The notes below the pieces were generated by a model. It was not told the origin of the DNA, did not search any database, and was given only the letters and a program-made list of their open reading frames with translations. A DNA stretch of 21,370 bases from Oxalobacteraceae bacterium UBA6704 (GTDB taxonomy: Bacteria > Pseudomonadota > Gammaproteobacteria > Burkholderiales > Burkholderiaceae_D). The stretch lies in assembly GCA_002454505.1 (NCBI GenBank), contig DKJA01000213.1, positions 1 to 21,370 of the forward strand. The letters are read 5' to 3'. The position numbers and the translations under genes are program-made. This document shows, piece after piece, positions 9,338 through 17,933 of the stretch; within the stretch, counting starts at the first letter, position 1; the number at the start of each line of letters is the position of its first letter.

Positions 9338-11944
9338 ATGCAAGCGACGACGATCGGCGTGCTGCTACGCTCGCTGTTCCTGCTGCCAGCCGTGCCGGCA
9401 GCGTTTGCCCAGCAGGCCGACGTGCCGGGCACGGCCGGCGGCGACACCGCGATCCAGCAGGTGACGGTGGCCGGCATCCGCGCCTCGGTGCGCAGCGCGC
9501 TGGCCGTCAAGGAAAATTCCAACAGCATCGTCGAAGTGGTTGCGTCGGAAGACATCGGCAAGCTGCCCGACACCACCATCGCCGAATCGCTGGCCCGCCT
9601 GCCCGGCCTGGCCGCCGGCCTGGACCGCGGCAATGCCAGCCAGATCGTCGCGCGCGGGCTGGGCGAACGCTTCATCGGTGCCACGCTGAACGGCCGCGAG
9701 CTGGCCTCGTCGGAACCGAACCGCGCCGTGCGCTTCGAGCAGTTTCCCGCCGAGTCGCTGAGCGGCGCGGTGGTCTACAAGACGCAGAATGCCGACCTGG
9801 TGGAAGGCGGCGTGGCCACCACCATCGACCTGCAGACCGTGCAGCCGCTGAAATACCAGGGCCGGCAGGCATCCGTCAAGGCCGACGCCCTGTACTACCC
9901 GCTGGCCGGCGACGTGGATGCGAAGAGCGTCCGCCCGCGGCTGGGCGGCATCTATCTCGACCAGTTCGCGAACCGCACGGTCGGCGTCGCGCTGGCCGCC
10001 AGCTACCAGAAGCAGCCGTCGATCGAGAAGCGCAAGAACCACTGGGGCTTCAACGAGACCAACTCGGTGGATCTGGACGGCGACGGCAACGTCGACAAGA
10101 CACCGTGGGGTTTCGAGGACGAGATCAAGAAAGGCACCAACGAGCGCGCCAGTGTGCTGGGCAAGGTGGAGTGGCAGGCCGGCGCCGATGCGCTGATCAC
10201 CGCCGACATCTACTACGCCAAAAACCGCATCCGCGAACCGAGCGTGCAGCACTGGACGGGCGACCTGGGCAACTGGGATGGCTACCAGAGCGGCAATTAC
10301 TCGGACCTCGACATCCGCGACGGCTACGTGGCCGGCGCCACCGTCCGCGACGTGACGGTGTCCACGCACAGCACGCGCTGGACGCAGGACATGGACAATG
10401 TCACGGGCGGCCTGAACGGCAAGTTCAATGCCGGCGAGTGGAAGCTGGAGGCCGACATCGCCACGTCGCGCGCCAACCGCGACAGCCAATGGGCGGACGT
10501 GCGCCAGACGTCGGCGCCGGGTACGCTGTCGTGGTCGTTCACCGGCGGCGAGCGGCAGTCGTACAGCTTCAGCCAGGATACCGGCAATGCGGCCATCTTC
10601 GGCACGCCGGCCCTGTACATCGATGCCGATGGCCATGTCGACGACCGCCTGAACTCCGCCCAGCTGACGGCCGCGCGGCCGCTGGAACTGGGCGTCGTCA
10701 GCCGCATCAAGTTCGGCGCGCGCTTTGCCGACCGCGAAAAATCGTTCCACCAGACCACCTGGAATATCTCGCCGGCGGACGCCACGATTCCCGCCGCGGC
10801 CTTCGACACGCTGCGCGTCGGCAGCTACTTCCCGGCGCTGATGCTGCGCGACTTCGCCGGCACGGTGGCGGCCGTGTACGGCGCCGGCGCCCTGTCGCCG
10901 GACGGGCGCCCGCCGACCGATACCGATCTGCTGGCCGGCTGGATGGTCAAGGAGCGCACCAGCGCCGTCTACGCCCAGGCCGACCTGGACGGCGAGCTGC
11001 TCGGCCTGAAGTTCCGCGGCAATGCCGGCGTGCGCGTGGTGCACACCAGGCAGACCGGCACCGGCATGGAGTCGGTCAATGGCGCCGCGCCGACCGATAT
11101 CGAAGGCGGTGCTTCGTACACGCGGGTACTGCCAAGCACCAACCTGATCTTCAACCTGGACGCAGCGCAGAAGCACCAGCTGCGCTTCAGCGTGGCCCGC
11201 GCGATGGCGCGCGCGCCGATGGACGAGATGCGCGCCTCCCGCTCCCTGTCGGTCGACACGACGCCCGGCTCGAACCAGCCGCTGACGGGCAGCACCGGCA
11301 ATCCGGGCCTGCTGCCGATGATGGCGAACCAGGCCGACCTGTCCTACCAGTGGTATTTCGCGCAGGGTTCGCTGCTGTCCGGCGGCCTGTTCTACAAGAA
11401 GATCGGCAGCTACATCGGCATCACCACCGACACCACCACGATCGACGGGCGCCAGGCGGTGGTCACCCGTTCGATCAACGGCGACGGCGGCTACGTGCGC
11501 GGCGTGGAACTGGTGTACCAGCACGCCTTCACCCGCCTGCCGGCACCGTTCGACGGCCTGGGCGTGGCGGCGAACTATTCGTACAACGACAGCGACCTGC
11601 GCGAATACACCAGCGACCTGCCGATGGAAGGCATGATGAAGCACAACGGCGGCTTCACGCTGTGGTACGAGATGAACGGCTGCGAAGCGCGCCTGTCGGC
11701 AAACCATCACAGCCCGTTCGTGCTCATGCCGCGGTGGACCGCCGGCTACCTGGTCGAGAACGACGAGGAGACATACGTCACCGCCAGCTTCTCGTACTAC
11801 CTGACACCGCAGGTGCAGTTGCGGGTGGGCCTGGACAACATCACCAACCAGAAGGTGATCCACACCCAGGCCGCCAACCGCTACATGCAGAACGTGATGG
11901 AATACGGCCGCCGCTACAACGCGGGCGTGACCTACAAGTTCTGA
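9338..11944 (+). CDS. TonB-dependent receptor, Xanthomonas/Caulobacter glycan type
   Basis: The protein has 868 residues; the ATG at 9338 follows AGGAG with good spacing. It has a signal peptide (LLRSLFLLPAVPAAFA, cut near 24), a TonB box (IQQVTVAG, 39-46), and a plug with the family hallmark VVASEDIGKLPDTTIAESLARLPGL at about 67-91 (shown here only as the landmark), then VARGLGERF and SLSGAVVYKTQNADLVEGGVATTIDL. The barrel ends in the typical RRYNAGVTYKF. This subfamily is common in glycan-degrading Proteobacteria and is usually linked to uptake of oligosaccharides. The next gene, 44 bp on, is a GH35 beta-galactosidase, so a galactoside is the likely ligand. No N-terminal signalling (STN) domain is present, so the receptor itself probably does not drive an anti-sigma cascade. 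Confidence 0.93.
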   Translation: MQATTIGVLLRSLFLLPAVPAAFAQQADVPGTAGGDTAIQQVTVAGIRASVRSALAVKENSNSIVEVVASEDIGKLPDTTIAESLARLPGLAAGLDRGNASQIVARGLGERFIGATLNGRELASSEPNRAVRFEQFPAESLSGAVVYKTQNADLVEGGVATTIDLQTVQPLKYQGRQASVKADALYYPLAGDVDAKSVRPRLGGIYLDQFANRTVGVALAASYQKQPSIEKRKNHWGFNETNSVDLDGDGNVDKTPWGFEDEIKKGTNERASVLGKVEWQAGADALITADIYYAKNRIREPSVQHWTGDLGNWDGYQSGNYSDLDIRDGYVAGATVRDVTVSTHSTRWTQDMDNVTGGLNGKFNAGEWKLEADIATSRANRDSQWADVRQTSAPGTLSWSFTGGERQSYSFSQDTGNAAIFGTPALYIDADGHVDDRLNSAQLTAARPLELGVVSRIKFGARFADREKSFHQTTWNISPADATIPAAAFDTLRVGSYFPALMLRDFAGTVAAVYGAGALSPDGRPPTDTDLLAGWMVKERTSAVYAQADLDGELLGLKFRGNAGVRVVHTRQTGTGMESVNGAAPTDIEGGASYTRVLPSTNLIFNLDAAQKHQLRFSVARAMARAPMDEMRASRSLSVDTTPGSNQPLTGSTGNPGLLPMMANQADLSYQWYFAQGSLLSGGLFYKKIGSYIGITTDTTTIDGRQAVVTRSINGDGGYVRGVELVYQHAFTRLPAPFDGLGVAANYSYNDSDLREYTSDLPMEGMMKHNGGFTLWYEMNGCEARLSANHHSPFVLMPRWTAGYLVENDEETYVTASFSYYLTPQVQLRVGLDNITNQKVIHTQAANRYMQNVMEYGRRYNAGVTYKF

Positions 11945-11948
11945 CCGG

Positions 11949-11965
11949 CTGCCGCGCCGCGGCAG
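11949..11965 (+). repeat. Perfect GC-rich hairpin between TonB receptor and beta-galactosidase genes
   Basis: CTGCCGCG and CGCGGCAG flank a single C; in RNA this gives a seven-pair stem with a three-base loop. It begins five bases after the receptor stop codon and is followed by a run of C, not T. It is therefore not a standard intrinsic terminator. A processing or partial-attenuation role that sets different receptor and enzyme levels is possible. Confidence 0.45.
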
Positions 11966-11988
11966 TCCCCCCACACGACAGAGCACTC

Positions 11989-14586
11989 ATGACACCACCA
12001 ACCAGACTGCGCACGACCCTGACCCTGGCCGCGCTGGCCTTCTGCCATGCCGCCCATGCCGGCCATGACGAACAGCTGCTGGCCATCGATGCCACCGCGC
12101 CCGCCGCCGCGCCTGTCGCCGGCCATGTCAGGCTGGGCACGGCCGCCGCACCGGGCGGCCATACGCTGGGCATCAACAACCAGTACCTGACCCGCGACGG
12201 CCAGCCGTGGCTGCCCGTGATGGGCGAGTTCCATTATTCGCGCAGCCCGGCCGCCAGCTGGGACGCCGAACTGGCCAAGATGAAATCGGCCGGCATCGAC
12301 GTGGTGGCCACCTACATCATCTGGAATCACCACGAAATCGCCGAGGGCCGCTTCGACTGGCGCGGCAACCGCGACCTGCGCCGCTTCGTGCAGCTGGCGC
12401 GCGGGCACGGGCTCGACGTGGTGGTGCGCATCGGGCCGTGGTCGCATGCCGAGGTGCGCTACGGCGGCATCCCGGACTGGATCGTCGATGCCATGCCCAC
12501 CCGCGGCAACGATCCGCAATACCTGCGCTTCGTCGAACGCTTCTACCGCGAGATCGGCCGCCAGGTCGATGGCCTGCTGTGGAAACAGGGCGGCCCCGTG
12601 ATCGGCGTGCAGATCGAGAACGAATACAACCTGGCCGGCCCGGGCCGCGGCGCGGCACATATCGCCACGCTGAAGGCGCTGGCCGTCAAGGCCGGCTTCG
12701 ACGTGCCCTACTACACCGTGACGGGCTGGGACCAGACGCTGTACCCGTCCGGCGATGTCACGCCCGTGTTCGGCGGCTACCCCGACGAGCCATGGGCCGC
12801 GTCGACCACCGAGCTGCCGCCCAAGGAAACCTACGCCTTCCGCTTCGACACGCGGGTCAGCGGCGACCTGGGCGCGCAGACCCGCGCGACGCAGCAGGGC
12901 ACCGCCGAAACGGACGCCGCGCTGACGCCCTTCCTCGGCGCCGAGTATGGCGCCGGCCTGCCGGCCATGTACCGCCGCCGCACGCTGGTCTCGGCGGACG
13001 ACATCGCAGCGATGCTGCCCGTGCAGCTGGGCTCGGGCGTCAATTTGATGGGCTACTACATGTTTCACGGCGGCCGCAATCCGCTCGCCAGCCCGTCGCT
13101 CGAAGAAAGCACGAAGAGCGGCGGCTACAACGATACGCCGGCCATCAACTACGATTTCAATGCGCCGCTGGGGCCGGACGGCCAGCAGCGGCCCGTGCTG
13201 GCGTGGCTGCGGCCGTTCCACTACTTCATGAACGATTTCGGTACGCGCCTGGCGCCAATGACCGTGCGCAAGCCGGCCGTGGTACCGGCCGGTCCGGCCG
13301 ACCTGGCCACCCCGCGCCTGTCGGTGCGTGCCCATGGCGAGCAGGCCTTCGTGTTCTACAACGGCCATGTGCGCCAGTACCCCACGCCGGCCCGGCGGCA
13401 GGTGCGCTTCGCCGTGCAGCTGCCCGGCGGCACCGTGACGCTGCCACGCCGGCCTGTCGACCTGCCGGCCGGCAGCTATTTCGTCTGGCCGGTCAACTTC
13501 GACCTGGACGGCCACCGCCTCGCCTACGCCACCGCCCAGCCGGTCGCGCGGCTGGACCAGGGCAGCGCGGGCAGCACCTATGTGTTCGCGGCGCAGGCTG
13601 GCATCCCGGTGGAATTCGCCTTTGCGGCCGGTACGCGCGGCTGCATCGCCGCGCCGCGCGCGCATGTCGAGGAAGCTGCCGGGCAGGTCGTCGTCGACCG
13701 CATCGAGCCCGGCCTCGATGCCGCCGTGACGCTGCGCTGCGCAGGCAAGCGCAACGTGACCGTGCTGGTGCTGCCGCAGGAACGCGCGCGCCAGCTGGCC
13801 ATCGGCCAGCTGCAGGGCCAGCGCCGCCTGGTGCTCAGCGACAGCCAGGCCTATTTCGACAAGGGCCGGCTGGTACTGCGTGGCGCCGGCCAGGCTGCGC
13901 TGCGCGCGGCGATCTATCCGGCCTTGCCGGCACCCGTGCAAGCCAGTGCCGCGCTGGGCGCGGCCGGCCACGACGGCCTGTTCCAGGTCCTCGAAGCCCG
14001 GCTGCCCGAGCAGGTCATTCCGGTAACCGTGCGCGAAGTGCGCGCGGCCGGGACCATGCCGCCCGTCCGCATCGGCGGCAAGGCCAACGCGGCGCTGCTG
14101 CCCGACCCGGAAACGTTCGGCGTGTCGGCCGCGTGGGAACTGCAGCTCGGTACGGTGCCGCCGCAAGGCATCGACGGCGCGCTGCTGGACATCGACTTCG
14201 TCGGCGACGTGGCGCGCCTGTTCCAGGGCACGCGCATGCTCGACGACTGGTACTACAACGGCCAGCGCTGGCAGTACGGGCTGCACAACCTGCCGGCCGC
14301 CGGCACCGGCCCGCTGACGCTGACCGTGCTGCCGCTGCGCGCCGATGCGCCGGTCTACCTGCCGAAGGAACACCGGCCGGACTTCGCGGGCCAGCCGCAG
14401 GCAGCCGCGCTGCGCGCCGTGAAAGTGGTGCCGGTATATCGCCTGGAGATCGGCCGCCAGATGGACGACGGGATCCGGCACGCCCGAAGGTTCGGCCGCC
14501 TCGTCAGCGCCGCGCCTGCACCGTCTCGCGCAGCGCAGCGAGCAGCGCCTGCGCGGCCGGCGACAGTTCGTGCTGGCGGCGCGTGA
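11989..14586 (+). CDS. Exported GH35 beta-galactosidase
   Basis: The protein has 865 residues from the ATG at 11989. The frame is open far upstream into the receptor gene, but that part is an out-of-frame shadow, and this ATG opens a signal peptide (LTLAALAFCHAAHA, cut near 24). The GH35 barrel is clear: GEFHYSRSP at 79, NHHEIAEGRFDW at 113, RIGPWSHAEVRYGGIPDW at 147, acid/base E212 in QIENEYN, and nucleophile E319 in FLGAEYGAG. C-terminal beta-domains follow (about 400-850). It should remove terminal beta-galactose from oligosaccharides in the periplasm or outside the cell. The ribosome site is weak, suggesting translational coupling or low expression. The last 27 codons lie over the 3' end of the convergent LysR gene and encode an Arg/Ala-rich tail that looks like read-through rather than conserved protein. 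Confidence 0.92.
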   Translation: MTPPTRLRTTLTLAALAFCHAAHAGHDEQLLAIDATAPAAAPVAGHVRLGTAAAPGGHTLGINNQYLTRDGQPWLPVMGEFHYSRSPAASWDAELAKMKSAGIDVVATYIIWNHHEIAEGRFDWRGNRDLRRFVQLARGHGLDVVVRIGPWSHAEVRYGGIPDWIVDAMPTRGNDPQYLRFVERFYREIGRQVDGLLWKQGGPVIGVQIENEYNLAGPGRGAAHIATLKALAVKAGFDVPYYTVTGWDQTLYPSGDVTPVFGGYPDEPWAASTTELPPKETYAFRFDTRVSGDLGAQTRATQQGTAETDAALTPFLGAEYGAGLPAMYRRRTLVSADDIAAMLPVQLGSGVNLMGYYMFHGGRNPLASPSLEESTKSGGYNDTPAINYDFNAPLGPDGQQRPVLAWLRPFHYFMNDFGTRLAPMTVRKPAVVPAGPADLATPRLSVRAHGEQAFVFYNGHVRQYPTPARRQVRFAVQLPGGTVTLPRRPVDLPAGSYFVWPVNFDLDGHRLAYATAQPVARLDQGSAGSTYVFAAQAGIPVEFAFAAGTRGCIAAPRAHVEEAAGQVVVDRIEPGLDAAVTLRCAGKRNVTVLVLPQERARQLAIGQLQGQRRLVLSDSQAYFDKGRLVLRGAGQAALRAAIYPALPAPVQASAALGAAGHDGLFQVLEARLPEQVIPVTVREVRAAGTMPPVRIGGKANAALLPDPETFGVSAAWELQLGTVPPQGIDGALLDIDFVGDVARLFQGTRMLDDWYYNGQRWQYGLHNLPAAGTGPLTLTVLPLRADAPVYLPKEHRPDFAGQPQAAALRAVKVVPVYRLEIGRQMDDGIRHARRFGRLVSAAPAPSRAAQRAAPARPATVRAGGA

Positions 14587-15445
14587 TGAAGCCATACACG
14601 TCCATCCGCATGTTCAGGTCGAACGGGAGCACGGCCAGCTGGCCGCTGGCCAGCTGCGGCTGCACCAGTTCCAGCGACACGGGCGCGATCATGTCGCTGG
14701 CCAGCAGCAGCGAGACGACCACCGGCAGCGATGCCGTCGCCACGGTTTCCACCGGCTGGCCGTAACCGCCGGACAGGAACAGCGACGTGATGCGGTCGCG
14801 CACCATGCTGCCCTCGGGGGGCACGATCCACGTGCGGCTGGCCAGTTCGTCCATGCCGAGCGCGCTGCGGCCCAGCAGCGGATGGCCGGCGCGCACGACG
14901 AGGCTGTGCGGCTCGTCGCTGATCGGTTCGAACTGCAGCTCCCGCGCGGCGGACGCGTCGTGGATACGGCCGATGACGATGTCCAGCGCGCCGGCACGCA
15001 GCCGCTCGACCAGGTGCTTGCTGTTGTCCACGTCGATCGACACGTTGATGCGCGCGTGGCGCGACTTGAGCAGCGTGACCGCGGCCGGCACGAGCGTCGT
15101 CGACGGCGTCAGGATCGCACCGATCGCGGCCTCGCCGCGGCAGCCCGACACCAGCTCCATGACCTCCTGGTGCGCAGCGTCCATCTCGGCCAGCGCCGCG
15201 CCGGCACGCCGCATCAGCACCTTGCCGTACCAGGTGGGCTCGACGCCGCGCGGCAGGCGTTCGAACAGCGGCACGCCGAGGGCATGTTCGAGTTCGGCAA
15301 GCAGTTTCGATGCACCGGACTGCGTCAGGTTGGCCGCCTGCGCGGCGTGCACGATCGAGCCGTGCCGGCCCAGTTCCACCAGCAGCACCAGGTGGCGGGT
15401 CTTCAGATAGGAGCGGACGAAACGGTTGGCGCTGGAATCGGTCAT
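14504..15445 (-). CDS. LysR-family transcriptional regulator, GbpR-like, of the galactose locus
   Basis: The protein has 313 residues from the ATG at 15445; no clear ribosome site precedes it. The N-terminal winged helix-turn-helix is at about 14-75 (LVELGRHGSIVHAAQAANLTQSGAS, key span only) with FERLPRGVEPTWYG after it. The effector-binding domain follows at about 100-310, with GALDIVIGR at 158 region and LVVRAGHPLLG. Among LysR proteins this N-terminus is closest in character to the GbpR/CbnR-like branch; GbpR controls a galactose-binding protein in Azospirillum and Agrobacterium. Its position between the GH35 gene (convergent, 83-bp overlap) and galTK (divergent) makes galTK and probably the TonB-GH35 genes its likely targets, with galactose or a derivative as effector. 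That role is inferred. Confidence 0.88.
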   Translation of the reverse strand: MTDSSANRFVRSYLKTRHLVLLVELGRHGSIVHAAQAANLTQSGASKLLAELEHALGVPLFERLPRGVEPTWYGKVLMRRAGAALAEMDAAHQEVMELVSGCRGEAAIGAILTPSTTLVPAAVTLLKSRHARINVSIDVDNSKHLVERLRAGALDIVIGRIHDASAARELQFEPISDEPHSLVVRAGHPLLGRSALGMDELASRTWIVPPEGSMVRDRITSLFLSGGYGQPVETVATASLPVVVSLLLASDMIAPVSLELVQPQLASGQLAVLPFDLNMRMDVYGFITRRQHELSPAAQALLAALRETVQARR

Positions 15446-15486
15446 CGGGAATTCGGTGGGATTGCAGGGAGCTGCGACAGGTAGCG

Positions 15487-15492
15487 AGTATA
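15487..15492 (-). promoter_or_regulatory. Possible -10 element of the LysR gene
   Basis: TATACT on the minus strand (five of six consensus bases), about 42 bases ahead of the start codon. No good -35 is seen at the usual distance, which is common for activator-dependent or autoregulated LysR promoters. Confidence 0.35.
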
Positions 15493-15543
15493 GCGTCCGG
15501 CTGGACAGCCATGCCGCGGCCAGGCCGGCCGGGCTTACCTATA

Positions 15544-15588
15544 TCGAAACCGCATACCAATCCGCGCAGCCGATATTGGTGCTTTCGA
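15544..15588. promoter_or_regulatory. Nested dyad, candidate LysR operator between lysR-type gene and galT
   Basis: An inner inverted repeat ACCAAT (15556-15561) / ATTGGT (15575-15580) is enclosed by a second one, TCGAAA (15544-15549) / TTTCGA (15583-15588), almost on the same centre. T15561 and A15573 satisfy the T-N11-A LysR box rule. The site is 61 bases upstream of the galT start, where LysR activators usually bind. Confidence 0.5.
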
Positions 15589-15648
15589 CAGCATGGCGCT
15601 AAGCTTGCAGGACCCGGCTTGCAGTCCGCCGCACCAGACAAGGAAACC

Positions 15649-16713
15649 ATGTTCGACCCTTCGCAAGATCCCCACCGCCGCCACAACCCGCTGACGGGCG
15701 AATGGGTGCTCGTGTCGCCGCATCGCGCCCGCCGGCCCTGGCAGGGCCAGCAGGAAGCGCCCGACCGCACTGCCCGGCCGGCCCACGATCCCGGCTGCTA
15801 TCTGTGCGCCGGCAACACGCGCGTCAATGGCGAACACAATCCGGACTACCGGGGCACCTTCGTGTTCCCCAACGATTTCGCCGCGCTGATGCCCGACACA
15901 CCCGACGCCGCGCCCGCCGCGGATCCGCTGTTCCAGGCCATGAGCGTGCGCGGCACCAGCCGCGTGATCTGCTTCTCGCCCGACCACGGCAAGTCGCTGC
16001 CGGAACTGGACCTGCCCGCCATCGGCCAGGTCATCGACACGTGGTGCGCGCAGGCGGCCGAACTGGGCGCCACGTATCCGTGGGTGCAGGTATTCGAGAA
16101 CAAGGGCGCCGTGATGGGCTGCTCGAATCCCCATCCGCATGGCCAGGTGTGGGCGGCCAGCTACCTGCCCAACCTGCCGGTCGCCGAGGACCGCCAGCAG
16201 CGCGCCTACCACGCCGGCCATGGCCGGGCGCTGCTGCTCGATTACGCCGAACGCGAGGCGGCAGCTGCCGAACGCGTAGTGGTCAGCACCGCATGCTGGC
16301 TGGCCGTGGTGCCCTACTGGGCCGGCTGGCCGTTCGAAACGCTGCTGCTGCCGCGTTTTCCCGTCCAGCGGCTGGACGACCTGACGCCTGCGCAGCGCGC
16401 CGACCTGGCGCGCGTGCTGAAGGAACTGACGACCAGCTACGACAACCTGTTCCAGTGCTCCTTCCCGTATTCGATGGGCTGGCACGGTGCACCGTATGCA
16501 CCCGGCGATGCCACCCCGTGGCAGCTGCACGCCCACTTCTATCCGCCGCTGCTGCGCTCCGCTTCGGTGCGCAAGTTCATGGTCGGCTTCGAGATGCTGG
16601 CGGAAGCCCAGCGCGACCTGACGCCGGAGCAGGCCGCAGCCCGGCTGCGCGCGGCCGCCGGTCCCCATTACCTGGCCAACGCCACCTTCGAGAGCAAAGG
16701 CCCGACAGCATGA
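15649..16713 (+). CDS. galT: Galactose-1-phosphate uridylyltransferase
   Basis: The protein has 354 residues, close to the usual size of about 350. The ATG at 15649 has AAGGA before it; in-frame codons upstream are not protein-like. It catalyses UDP-glucose + galactose-1-phosphate to glucose-1-phosphate + UDP-galactose in the cytoplasmic Leloir pathway. Diagnostic features are the start HRRHNPLTGEWVLVSPHRARRPW, the zinc pair C50/C53 in CYLCAGN, H113 in SPDHGKS, and the active site SNPHPHGQVWA with nucleophile H164. GWHGAPY and LHAHFYPPLLRS complete the second half. Its TGA overlaps the ATG of galK by four bases (ATGA), so the pair is translationally coupled. Transcription is probably controlled through the dyad just upstream. 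Confidence 0.97.
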   Translation: MFDPSQDPHRRHNPLTGEWVLVSPHRARRPWQGQQEAPDRTARPAHDPGCYLCAGNTRVNGEHNPDYRGTFVFPNDFAALMPDTPDAAPAADPLFQAMSVRGTSRVICFSPDHGKSLPELDLPAIGQVIDTWCAQAAELGATYPWVQVFENKGAVMGCSNPHPHGQVWAASYLPNLPVAEDRQQRAYHAGHGRALLLDYAEREAAAAERVVVSTACWLAVVPYWAGWPFETLLLPRFPVQRLDDLTPAQRADLARVLKELTTSYDNLFQCSFPYSMGWHGAPYAPGDATPWQLHAHFYPPLLRSASVRKFMVGFEMLAEAQRDLTPEQAAARLRAAAGPHYLANATFESKGPTA

Positions 16714-17870
16714 GCACCTCCCTGCAGGCCCGCGCGGCCGACGTCTTCGCTGCCGCCTTCGGCCACAGCGCCACCCGCTTCGTGCAGGCGCCGGGCCGGG
16801 TCAACCTGATCGGCGAACATACCGACTACAACGACGGCCTGGTGCTGCCCTGCGCGATCGATTACCGCACCGTGATCGCGGCCCGCCCGCGCGCCGACCG
16901 CGTGGTGCGCGTGGTGGCCGCCGATTATGACGATGCCGTCGACGAATACGACCTCGCCGCGCCCGTGACGCGGCTGGCGGCGCCCATGTGGGCCAACTAC
17001 GTGCGCGGCGTGGTGCGCGAGCTGCTGCTGCTCAACCCGCAGCTGCGCGGCATGGACATGGTCATCGCGGGCGATATCCCGCAAGGCGCCGGCCTGTCGT
17101 CGTCGGCATCGCTGTCGGTTGCCGTGTGCAGCCTGTTCGCCGGCCTGCCCGGCTGCGCCGCCATGACGCCGATCGCGACGGCGCTGCTGGCGCAACGTGC
17201 GGAGAATGATTTCGTCGGCTGCCGGTGCGGCAATATGGACCAGATCAGTTCGGCCTGCGGCGTGGCGGACCACGCGCTGCTGATCGACTGCCGCTCGCTG
17301 GCGGTGCAACCCGTGCCGATCCCGGCCGGCGCCATCATGATCTTCGATTCGCACGTGTCGCGCGGCCTGGTGGACAGCGCCTACAACGAACGACGCCGCC
17401 AGTGCGAGGAAGCGGCCCGTCACTTCGGCGTGCCGGCGCTGCGCGACGTCGATGCGGCCATGCTGGCGGCGCGCGGTGCGGAACTCGACCCTGTCGTGTT
17501 ACGGCGCGCCCGCCACGTGGTCACCGAGAACGAGCGCGTCGCCGCTGCAGCGCAGGCGCTGGCTGCCGGCGACCTGGCACGGATGGGCGAACTGATGACA
17601 GCCTCCCATGCGTCGATGCGCGACGATTTCGAAATCACGGTACCGGCCATCGACCAGCTGGTCGGGATCGTGAAGGAAGCGATCGGCACGGCTGGCGGCG
17701 TGCGCATGACCGGCGGGGGCTTCGGCGGCTGCGTCGTGGCGCTGGTGCCGGATGGGCTCGTCGAGACGGCCCGGCAGGCGGTCGAGCGCGCTTATCGCGG
17801 GCCGCGCGGGGAAGGCGCGACGGTCTATGTTTGTCGGGCGGCAGCGGGAGCTGGCGGGATGGCAGGTTGA
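16710..17870 (+). CDS. galK: Galactokinase
   Basis: The protein has 386 residues, the normal length. It phosphorylates galactose with ATP to give galactose-1-phosphate, the substrate of the preceding GalT. All three GHMP-kinase motifs are present: the galactokinase signature GRVNLIGEHTDYND at 29-42 (with catalytic-site R30), the ATP loop GAGLSSSAS at 126-134, and MTGGGFGGC at 333-341. D177 in NMDQISS is the expected catalytic base. The start ATG overlaps the galT stop. The final Gly/Ala-rich residues after VYVCRAA are probably unstructured. No galE, galM or sugar transporter follows; the next 500 bases are a mobile-element scar. Confidence 0.97.
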   Translation: MSTSLQARAADVFAAAFGHSATRFVQAPGRVNLIGEHTDYNDGLVLPCAIDYRTVIAARPRADRVVRVVAADYDDAVDEYDLAAPVTRLAAPMWANYVRGVVRELLLLNPQLRGMDMVIAGDIPQGAGLSSSASLSVAVCSLFAGLPGCAAMTPIATALLAQRAENDFVGCRCGNMDQISSACGVADHALLIDCRSLAVQPVPIPAGAIMIFDSHVSRGLVDSAYNERRRQCEEAARHFGVPALRDVDAAMLAARGAELDPVVLRRARHVVTENERVAAAAQALAAGDLARMGELMTASHASMRDDFEITVPAIDQLVGIVKEAIGTAGGVRMTGGGFGGCVVALVPDGLVETARQAVERAYRGPRGEGATVYVCRAAAGAGGMAG

Positions 17871-17904
17871 GGGGATTGCGCGGGACGACGCGGTCTTCGA
17901 ACGC

Positions 17905-17922
17905 GGCCGCCGGCAGGCGGCC
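17905..17922 (+). repeat. GC hairpin downstream of galK, weak terminator candidate
   Basis: GGCCGCC (17905-17911) and GGCGGCC (17916-17922) pair around the loop GGCA. The only T-run (CTTTTC) begins about 15 bases later, so it is not a standard intrinsic terminator. It might still slow or process the galTK transcript. Confidence 0.3.
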
Positions 17923-17933
17923 TGGAGCCCTGA

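Noticed and set aside
9365..11986. Minus-strand open frame of about 870 codons opposite the second TonB receptor
   Set aside because: Shadow of a clear TonB receptor; no motif or start signal.
10105..11988. N-terminal extension of the GH35 frame back into the TonB receptor gene
   Set aside because: The extension is the +1 shadow of the receptor. The ATG at 11989 begins a signal peptide, which must be at the N-terminus.
11932..14765. Long frames (850-890 codons) on both strands over the GH35 gene
   Set aside because: Neither has a domain or start signal; the GH35 frame carries both catalytic glutamates and a signal peptide.
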